A DNA stretch of 25,016 nt from Cloacimonetes bacterium UBA5210 (lineage in GTDB: Bacteria; Cloacimonadota; Cloacimonadia; Cloacimonadales; Cloacimonadaceae), in contig DHVK01000051.1 of NCBI GenBank assembly GCA_002412625.1, forward strand, positions 1 to 25,016, given 5' to 3'. Below the pieces are notes generated by a model. It did no database searches, had not been told where the DNA came from, and worked only from the letters and a program-made list of their open reading frames with translations. Positions 10,991-17,281 of the stretch are shown one piece after another; within the stretch, counting starts at the first letter, position 1, and each line of letters opens with the position of its first letter. A program made the translations under genes and the position numbers.

Positions 10991-12534
10991 CAAAGTACGC
11001 CCTGATCAGCGTATCCGATAAAACCGGGATCGAGACCCTGGCCATGGAACTGGAAAGCCTGGGCTATACGATTCTGAGTACATCCCGGACCGCGAAGCAC
11101 CTGAGGCAGTTCTGCAAGACACTTACCGAAGTGAGCGATTACACCGGATTCCCGGAGATTTTGGATGGCAGAGTGAAAACCCTGCATCCCCGCATACACG
11201 GCGCCATTTTGGCAGATAGAAGCAAAGAGAACCATCTGCGGAACTTGCAGGAACATCAGATCGGACAAATCGACATTGTGGTGGTGAACCTCTATCCCTT
11301 TGCCGAAGTGCGCATGAAAGAAAACAGTCCGCACGATGAAATCATCGAAAACATCGATATCGGCGGACCAACCTTGATCCGCGCCGCAGCCAAAAACTAT
11401 CGTCATGTGACCATTTTGACAGATCACAAGGACTATCTGCCAACCCTGGAACACCTGAAGCAAGACAACCGCATCCCGGAATGCTGGAGCAGCTATCTGG
11501 CCCAAAAGGCTTTTGCCATGGTGGCAAATTATGATGCCATCATCGCCGACTATCTGGAGGATTTTCGCAGCGAAACTGCCCCCGCGCGGGATATGCCGCC
11601 CTTCATCGACATCAGCGCCAGCATGTATCAGCCTCTGCGCTATGGCGAAAACCCCCATCAAAAAGCAGCTTTTTACACAAACCGTCCCGGCGGCTGGAGT
11701 GTCTTGCACGGCAAGGAACTATCTTTCAACAACATCCTGGATATCGATGCCTCGCTGAGGGCGATTCGCCTCTACACAGAGCCCACCGTGATCATCATCA
11801 AACATTGCAATCCCTGCGGAATCGGCAGCGGCAGCAGCCTTTCGGAGGCATACCGCCGGGCCTTCGGCACGGATACCGTTGCGCCATTTGGCGGCATCGT
11901 GGTGGTGAACCGTAGCCTGGATCTGGAAACAGCCGTGATGATCAACCGCATCTTCACCGAAATCATCATCGCGCCGGCTTACGAGGCGGGCGTGCTGGAT
12001 GTCTTGATGAAAAAGAAGAGCCGCAGATTGATCTCCTATGACCCTTCATTCTTGGTCAGAACCTCCAATCCTCAAGAAATCAAGACCATGCTCTGGGGCT
12101 ATTTGGCTCAGGATTGGGATTTGGTGGATGAAGAGATCGAAACCTGGAAAGTGGTGACCCGCAAACAGCCTTCTCCGGAACAGTTTAAGGCGATGATCTT
12201 TGGCTGGAAGGCGGTTTCTCTGCTAAAATCCAATGCCATAGCGCTGGCTTATCAGGACCAGGTTTTGGGCTTCGGCATCGGCCAAACCAGCCGCATCGAC
12301 AGCACCTCGATCGCGATCTGGAAAGCAAAGAAATATAACCACGACCTCAGCCAGGCGATATGCGCCTCAGACGGCTTTTTCCCATACCGGGACAGCATCG
12401 ACGAACTATATCAAGCCGGGGTAAAAGCGGTTATCCAACCCGGTGGCTCCAAAGGCGATGAAGAATGCATTCAAGCCTGCGACGAGCTGGATATGGCGAT
12501 GGTTTTTACCGGATACAGACACTTTAGACATTAA
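10987..12534 (+). CDS. purH: Bifunctional AICAR transformylase/IMP cyclohydrolase PurH
   Basis: The product is 515 residues, full length for the family, and catalyses the last two steps of de novo IMP synthesis in the cytoplasm. The N-terminal MGS-like cyclohydrolase domain shows SDKTG (10-14), GRVKTLHP (61-68), NLYPF (101-105), IDIGG (123-127) and RAAAKN (132-137). The transformylase domain shows RYGENPHQ (218-225), the catalytic K272-H273 within KHCNPCG, and the terminal QPGGS, FTGYRHFRH blocks. One oddity: the usual STGGT phosphate-binding loop reads STSRT at 31-35. The start overlaps the previous stop by four bases. No other pur genes are in the window. Confidence 0.96.
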   Translation: MTKYALISVSDKTGIETLAMELESLGYTILSTSRTAKHLRQFCKTLTEVSDYTGFPEILDGRVKTLHPRIHGAILADRSKENHLRNLQEHQIGQIDIVVVNLYPFAEVRMKENSPHDEIIENIDIGGPTLIRAAAKNYRHVTILTDHKDYLPTLEHLKQDNRIPECWSSYLAQKAFAMVANYDAIIADYLEDFRSETAPARDMPPFIDISASMYQPLRYGENPHQKAAFYTNRPGGWSVLHGKELSFNNILDIDASLRAIRLYTEPTVIIIKHCNPCGIGSGSSLSEAYRRAFGTDTVAPFGGIVVVNRSLDLETAVMINRIFTEIIIAPAYEAGVLDVLMKKKSRRLISYDPSFLVRTSNPQEIKTMLWGYLAQDWDLVDEEIETWKVVTRKQPSPEQFKAMIFGWKAVSLLKSNAIALAYQDQVLGFGIGQTSRIDSTSIAIWKAKKYNHDLSQAICASDGFFPYRDSIDELYQAGVKAVIQPGGSKGDEECIQACDELDMAMVFTGYRHFRH

Positions 12535-12582
12535 AATGTTTGACAGAATGGCGCCCTTGAAAAGATTGGCTAATGCGCTCGC

Positions 12583-12673
12583 GGAGATGTGTCCGAGTTG
12601 GCTGAAGGAGCACGATTGGAAATCGTGTAAACGTGTGAGCGTTTCTAGGGTTCGAATCCCTACATCTCCGCCA
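12583..12673 (+). tRNA. tRNA-Ser (anticodon GGA)
   Basis: Acceptor arms GGAGATG (12583-12589) and CATCTCC (12663-12669) pair perfectly, followed by discriminator G and an encoded CCA. The D-stem TCC/GGA, anticodon stem CACGA/TCGTG with loop TTGGAAA (GGA at 12618-12620), a long variable arm (AAACG/CGTTT) and T-arm TAGGG-TTCGAAT-CCCTA are all present. The long variable arm is class II, as expected for serine. It reads UCC and UCU codons. It sits 48 bases after purH; a TTGACA at 12540-12545 might be its -35, but no good -10 follows. Confidence 0.97.
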
Positions 12674-12721
12674 TTAGCTTTTATCCAAGGGTATTGTTCC
12701 AGGTCTGTTTCCCTCCAGAAT

Positions 12722-12750
12722 GTGGTCCTGCAAAGACCACTCCCCTTTTT
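12722..12750 (+). terminator. Probable intrinsic terminator after tRNA-Ser
   Basis: GTGGTC (12722-12727) and GACCAC (12735-12740) form a 6-bp stem with a 7-base loop, followed by TCCCCTTTTT. The interrupted T-tract makes it weaker than the other terminators in the window. It would end tRNA-Ser transcription before sppA. Confidence 0.45.
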
Positions 12751-12780
12751 GATTCCCCATTTTTCGCAAAGGAGGCTCTC

Positions 12781-14505
12781 ATGAGCACCAAAAAAGTAAT
12801 TTTAATCGTTTTCATTGTGCTGGTAATCTTGCTGGCACTGTCGTTTTGGACCGGCAGGCAGATGAGCAAACTGAACTTCGGCAGCTCGCCTACCACCATC
12901 ATCAGCAGCGGAAGCTGGCTTCACGTCAATCCCTCTGCATACATCCCGGAATACAGTGAAATCCTGCCCTTCAATTTCCTTGGCAGCAAGGAAATGAACA
13001 GTATGCAGGGTATGACAGAGAAGATCCGTGCGGCAAAAGATGACAAACGCATCACCGGAATCCTGCTGGAACCAAGTGGCGTGCAGCTTTCCCTGGCAAC
13101 CCTGAACGAACTGGGCATCGCGCTACAGGATTTCAAGAAAAGCGGAAAACCAGTCGTCGCTTTTGGCGATATGATGATGCAGGGAGACTACCTTTTGGCC
13201 AGTTTCGCTGACGAAATCTATATGGAACCATCTGCTTCCGCGGGCCTGCTGCTGAGCGGCGCCGCAATCAATATCACCTTTTACAAAGAACTGTTCGACA
13301 AAATCGGCGTGAAAATGCACGTGATCCAATCCGGAGAGTTCAAAGGAGCGGGCGAGCCCTACAGCCAGACCTCGCTCTCGGAAGGCACCCGCGCCAACCT
13401 CGCAGAGGCAATCCTGGACCGCTTCAACTTGATCATTGCCGGCATTGCCGAACGCAGAGAGCTTACTACAGACGATGTCCTGGCAGTATTTAACAAGCGC
13501 GAAGATTTCTTCATGAATGCCACCCAGGCTGAACAACTGCGCCTGATCGACAAAGCGGAATCCCGCTCCGGCCTGCTGCAGAAGCATAATATTGACGACG
13601 ACAAGCTGGTGACCATCAGCTCCTACTCCGCGCGTCAGGAAGCCTACAAGGGCGATCTGATCGCCGTTGTATATTTGGAAGGCGAGATCATGGGCGGCAC
13701 CGGTTCATTCAACCAAAGCCCGATTTCCCATTCCAAAGTGAAAAGAGCGGTCAAGAACATCGAAGAAAACAGCGATGTGAAAGCGGTTGTGGTGCGGGTA
13801 AACAGCCCCGGCGGCAGCGCTTTGGAAAGTGAATACATCTATCAGGAACTCTCCCGCTTGAACCAGAAGATTCCCGTGGTGATCTCCATGGGCGGCACCG
13901 CTGCCTCCGGAGGATACTATATCTCCTGCGCCGGACAATATGTAGTGGCGGATCCCGGCACCATCACCGGCTCCATCGGCGTGATCATGATGCTCCCCGA
14001 AGCCACCGGACTCGGCAAGAAAGTGGGCTTGCGCTCGCAGACCATCAAGTACGGCAAGTTTGCCGGAGCCATCAACCCTCTGGAACCCTATCCTGCTGAA
14101 CTATTGGCCTCCCTGAGCCGCAATTCCACCGGCACCTACAACGAGTTCAAGGCTCGCGTGATGACTGCCAGAGAGATCAGCCCGGATAAGATCAACAGCA
14201 TCGCCGAAGGCAGAATCTTCAGCGCTGAAGACGCCCTGGCGCTGAACTTGGTGGACGAACTCGGCTCGCTGGATGTGGCGATCGCAAAAGCCGGCGAACT
14301 TGCCGGAATCACCAGCTACAGAGCCCGGAACTTCCCCCGCAAGAAAAGCATCCTGGAAATCCTGAAAGAAACTGATTTTATGAATATGCAGGTCTCGAGC
14401 CTGCTCAAAGCTGCCTCCGGAAATCCGGAAGAGCTTGCCAACTATATGTTGGAAAACCTGAAACCCTATACCTGGCTCTATCTGATGCCATTAAGAGTGG
14501 ACTAA
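12781..14505 (+). CDS. sppA: Signal peptide peptidase SppA (67K type)
   Basis: The product is 574 residues, the long double-domain form as in E. coli. It is anchored by an N-terminal helix (about 6-24) and degrades leftover signal peptides in the membrane on the periplasmic side. The start at 12781 has AAAGGAGG five bases upstream; an upstream in-frame start would lie in the terminator region. The catalytic Lys is K188 in the first half (QSGEFKGAGEPY, equivalent to E. coli K209) and the nucleophile S376 in the second half (GGTAASGGYY). The conserved NSPGG (341-345) and GSIGVI (397-402) blocks are present. One base separates its stop from the next gene's start. Confidence 0.93.
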   Translation: MSTKKVILIVFIVLVILLALSFWTGRQMSKLNFGSSPTTIISSGSWLHVNPSAYIPEYSEILPFNFLGSKEMNSMQGMTEKIRAAKDDKRITGILLEPSGVQLSLATLNELGIALQDFKKSGKPVVAFGDMMMQGDYLLASFADEIYMEPSASAGLLLSGAAINITFYKELFDKIGVKMHVIQSGEFKGAGEPYSQTSLSEGTRANLAEAILDRFNLIIAGIAERRELTTDDVLAVFNKREDFFMNATQAEQLRLIDKAESRSGLLQKHNIDDDKLVTISSYSARQEAYKGDLIAVVYLEGEIMGGTGSFNQSPISHSKVKRAVKNIEENSDVKAVVVRVNSPGGSALESEYIYQELSRLNQKIPVVISMGGTAASGGYYISCAGQYVVADPGTITGSIGVIMMLPEATGLGKKVGLRSQTIKYGKFAGAINPLEPYPAELLASLSRNSTGTYNEFKARVMTAREISPDKINSIAEGRIFSAEDALALNLVDELGSLDVAIAKAGELAGITSYRARNFPRKKSILEILKETDFMNMQVSSLLKAASGNPEELANYMLENLKPYTWLYLMPLRVD

Positions 14506-14506
14506 T

Positions 14507-16024
14507 ATGCGCAAAGACAGTATTAATACAGAAATCATCGTAAACGTACACCCCCTGGAGAAGCGCGTAGCCATCCTGGAAGACAACCGCCTGGTGGAAC
14601 TCTTTGTAGAACGCAAAGACCACCAAAACCCGGTGGGAAACATTTATAAAGGCACAGTGAAGGACGTGCTGCCCGGCATGGGCGCTGCCTTCATCGAGAT
14701 CGGCCTGGAGCGCACGGCTTTTTTGCATTACAGCGATATCGTGCTGGACTTTTTGGAAATATATGAGGACGAGAAACCCCGCAGACGCCCCAATCCCTCG
14801 GACAGCTCGCAGATCGGCAAGCTGCTGAAACCCGGGCAGGAAATCGTGGTGCAGGTTCACAAAGGGCCGATCGGCTCCAAAGGCGCGCGCCTCACCGGGC
14901 AGATCTCCATCCCCGGCAAATACCTGGTGCTCTTTCCAAATAAGAACAAGATTGCGATCTCCCGCAAGATCTACTCTCAGGGCGAACGCACCCGCATCCG
15001 CAACATCCTCACCGAAGCAAAAGACGCGGCCTATGGATTGATCGTGCGCACGGAAGCCGAAGGCGCGGATGAAGATGATATCCGCAACGAATACAAAGCC
15101 CTGGCCAAAACCTGGCGCTTGATCGAGAAACAACTGCAATTTGCCAAAGCTCCGGTCTGCGTGTTTGAAGAAAACGCCCTGGAAAACTTCCTGATCCGCG
15201 ACCTCTTCGGCGAGCATGTGGACCGCCTGGTGATCGACGATAAAGGCTTTTACAAAGGCATTATCAGCCAATTGGAAGATATCTCCGCGGATCTGATCCC
15301 CAGCGTGGAACTGTATAAAGAAGACAGCCCCATCTTTGACGCCTGGGCGATCGAAAAGAAGATCGATACCATCTTCCACTCCCGCATCTATCTGCCCTCC
15401 GGCGGCAATATCAAGATCGAGCAGACCGAAGCCCTGGTGGCGATCGACATCAATACCGGAAGCTTCACCGGGAAAAGCCATTACGACGAAACAGTGCGCA
15501 AGACAAACCTCGAAGCCGCGGCGGAATCTGCCCGCCAGATCCGCCTGAGAGACCTCTCCGGTGTGATCGTGATCGATTTTATTGACATGACCGACGAAAA
15601 GTTCAAAGCCGATGTGCTGGAAGTATTACGCAAAGGGCTCCGCCGCGACCGTGCCAAAAACAAGGTCTATCCCTTCACCGATCTCGGGATGGTGGAAGTC
15701 ACCCGCAAACGCATGCGCGCAACGATCCTGGCAAACTTCTCCGAACCCTGCCCCTTCTGCAACGGCAGCGGCCGCATCATCAGCAAAGACGCCGTGACCA
15801 TGCGCATCTACCGCTGGCTGGTACGCAGCGAATATTTCATCCGCAACAAGCGCCTGCGCATCATGGTGCATCCGGAACTGCTGAATCATCTGAAAGTACA
15901 CAACGAAGAATTTATCAGCTATCGGGATCAGATCGAATTTGCCGAAGATAGCGCCACCAGAGTGGATCAATTCAAAGTGGTCAGCCTGCCCGGCATGGAA
16001 GACATCACCTCGAAGTATTCCTAA
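14507..16024 (+). CDS. rng: Ribonuclease G (RNase E/G family)
   Basis: The product is 505 residues, the size of RNase G and lacking the long degradosome scaffold of RNase E. It is an Mg-dependent endoribonuclease that trims the 16S rRNA 5' end and decays mRNAs. The N-terminal S1 domain (about 36-135) contains GNIYKGTVKDVLPGMGAAF (44-62). The DNase I-like catalytic part carries the two metal Asp residues D314 (AIDINTG) and D357 (VIDFIDM). The zinc-link CPFC at 415-418, which bridges subunits, is intact. The ribosome binding site is weak, and with a one-base gap to sppA it is probably translationally coupled. A strong terminator follows the stop. Confidence 0.95.
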   Translation: MRKDSINTEIIVNVHPLEKRVAILEDNRLVELFVERKDHQNPVGNIYKGTVKDVLPGMGAAFIEIGLERTAFLHYSDIVLDFLEIYEDEKPRRRPNPSDSSQIGKLLKPGQEIVVQVHKGPIGSKGARLTGQISIPGKYLVLFPNKNKIAISRKIYSQGERTRIRNILTEAKDAAYGLIVRTEAEGADEDDIRNEYKALAKTWRLIEKQLQFAKAPVCVFEENALENFLIRDLFGEHVDRLVIDDKGFYKGIISQLEDISADLIPSVELYKEDSPIFDAWAIEKKIDTIFHSRIYLPSGGNIKIEQTEALVAIDINTGSFTGKSHYDETVRKTNLEAAAESARQIRLRDLSGVIVIDFIDMTDEKFKADVLEVLRKGLRRDRAKNKVYPFTDLGMVEVTRKRMRATILANFSEPCPFCNGSGRIISKDAVTMRIYRWLVRSEYFIRNKRLRIMVHPELLNHLKVHNEEFISYRDQIEFAEDSATRVDQFKVVSLPGMEDITSKYS

Positions 16025-16051
16025 AGCAGCATTTCACAAACGTTTATCACG

Positions 16052-16077
16052 AACCCGGAGCAATCCGGGTTTTTTTT
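16052..16077 (+). terminator. Intrinsic terminator after rng
   Basis: AACCCGG (16052-16058) pairs with CCGGGTT (16065-16071) around a 6-base loop. The T run (16070-16077) starts inside the stem and continues after it. It lies 28 bases after the rng stop codon and ends the sppA-rng transcript. Confidence 0.93.
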
Positions 16078-16437
16078 CGGGAACAAAAGTCGCAGGCCTT
16101 ATCCGGTAACTTATCTCTACCCCAAAGCTTCGCCAGGTCTTGGGGACATCGGTCGAGAGTGCCGTCGTTGTTACGACACTTGTTTTGACCGGCATATCTA
16201 TAGCGCAACCCAGAAATGCAGGATAGACACAGATGCCGTCCCGATTGGACTCTATTAGCTTTCTATCAATACGATAGCTATCTAATATACCGTGCCTATG
16301 GCACTCAGGCATAGCTGCCGGCATTCTCTTCAGTTCAAGCTGAGATAAAGGCCTTATCAAGCTGTGCGCACACGATGATAACGGCTTCAGATCAAGCTAA
16401 CACCGGCTTTGTAAAAAGAGTGTGGTACTGGGGTGGC
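16078..16437. other. Intergenic region between convergent genes
   Basis: I see no credible gene; a 108-codon minus-strand frame (16034-16360) has no ribosome binding site and runs through the terminator. It contains small hairpins (GTCGT/ACGAC near 16162-16175, GATAA/TTATC near 16344-16358), two copies of GGCCTTATC (16095-16103, 16350-16358), and three TCAAGCT half-sites (16334-16343, 16356-16364, 16391-16399) resembling those at 2591-2645. No clear minus-strand terminator for the signalling operon was found. Confidence 0.5.
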
Positions 16438-16869
16438 TTACAGGCCGCTCAGCATATTCAGATATTTCCCGGTTAGCTGAAGGTTCAGTGCGGCAAAGAT
16501 CTTGGTCGCCAAAATCGGGTCTCCGGCCAGCAATGTGCAGAACTCCTGATAGGGAAAGATGCCCGCTTTGACCTCGGTGAGCGCCACCACATTTGCCGTA
16601 CGGCGCGTGGGGATGATGAAGTTCATTTCACCGATCAAGCTACCTTGATGGAGTCTGGTGATTTCGATGATCCCGCCGCTGGCATCCTCGATCTGCACGG
16701 ACACGCTGCCTTCCACGATGCAGAGCACGTCTCTGGTGCGTTCTCCGATGCGGATCAGGCTATCCTGGGGCACGAAGCGCTGTGTGTGTCCAAACTCGCT
16801 GAGAAACGCTATTTCGGCTTCCGTGAGCAACGCGAAAAGGGGGTGAGAGTTAAGAGCTTGAATCATCAT
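16438..16869 (-). CDS. Stand-alone cyclic nucleotide-binding domain protein
   Basis: The product is 143 residues, essentially one CRP-type cyclic-nucleotide-binding fold and nothing else. The phosphate-binding cassette is intact in outline: G80-E81 followed by R90-T91-A92 (GEMNFIIPTRRTA), where the Arg normally contacts the cyclic phosphate. There is no helix-turn-helix, so it is unlikely to be a transcription factor, and no membrane segment. GGGAG sits three bases before the first ATG and six before a second ATG (16866), which may be the true start. It overlaps the preceding gene by 20 bases and is the last gene of the signalling operon. The likely role, by inference, is to sense the nucleotide made by the cyclase three genes upstream and pass it to the ABC transporter. 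Confidence 0.85.
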   Translation of the reverse strand: MMIQALNSHPLFALLTEAEIAFLSEFGHTQRFVPQDSLIRIGERTRDVLCIVEGSVSVQIEDASGGIIEITRLHQGSLIGEMNFIIPTRRTANVVALTEVKAGIFPYQEFCTLLAGDPILATKIFAALNLQLTGKYLNMLSGL

Positions 16870-17281
16870 CCGCTCCCAGATGCGTGAGCCGCACCGTTTT
16901 CAGGCACAAACAGTCGTTGATCGCGGCTTGCAGTTTTGCCATAATCTCCGGCTTCAGTCCGCTATCCAGCGCGGTGTAGGGGAAGAGCAGCAAGCGGACC
17001 TCGGTGGCGGCAAGCAAGCGGTAGGGCAGGCTGAAATCACAAAAGATCCCGGCTTCCAGATCAATCTCGCCGGCAGAGAGCTCGCCCAGAGGCTTTCCTT
17101 TGTTTGATATCCGCTCCATTTTCCCCTCTTGCAGGATCACGATCGCCATGGTTTCGGCGGGATTCAGCCAATCGCCGGAAGCGAGCAGTCGGGATTCACA
17201 CAAGGGCATGATCTCTGCCATCTCGCTATCATCCAGATACTTAAAAAGGTCATAATCCCGCAAACGCACATAGATATTCAT
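16850..17281 (-). CDS. Degenerate cyclic nucleotide-binding-fold protein
   Basis: The product is 143 residues, the same length as its downstream neighbour and with a similar layout (LFKYLDDSEMAEIM, RLLASGDWL, VILQEGKMERI), so a cNMP-binding beta-roll is likely. The phosphate cassette is not canonical: GEIDLEAG is followed by SLPYRLLA, with no R-(T/S/A)-A in register. It may bind no nucleotide, or a different one, and could act as a structural or partner subunit. Its ATG overlaps the ABC gene's TGA (TGATG), so translation is probably coupled to the transporter. Confidence 0.7.
   Translation of the reverse strand: MNIYVRLRDYDLFKYLDDSEMAEIMPLCESRLLASGDWLNPAETMAIVILQEGKMERISNKGKPLGELSAGEIDLEAGIFCDFSLPYRLLAATEVRLLLFPYTALDSGLKPEIMAKLQAAINDCLCLKTVRLTHLGADDDSSS

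Noticed and set aside
14405..15481. 358-codon minus-strand frame opposite sppA/rng
   Set aside because: Antisense to rng, whose S1 and catalytic motifs are clear; long antisense frames are common here because of codon bias.
16034..16360. 108-codon minus-strand frame between rng and the cNMP-binding gene
   Set aside because: No ribosome binding site, runs through the rng terminator and shows no protein-like features.
16850..16869. Possible frameshift splitting one longer protein into the two cNMP-fold genes
   Set aside because: Each product is a complete single domain of 143 residues with its own start region, so a 20-base overlap of two genes explains the data better.
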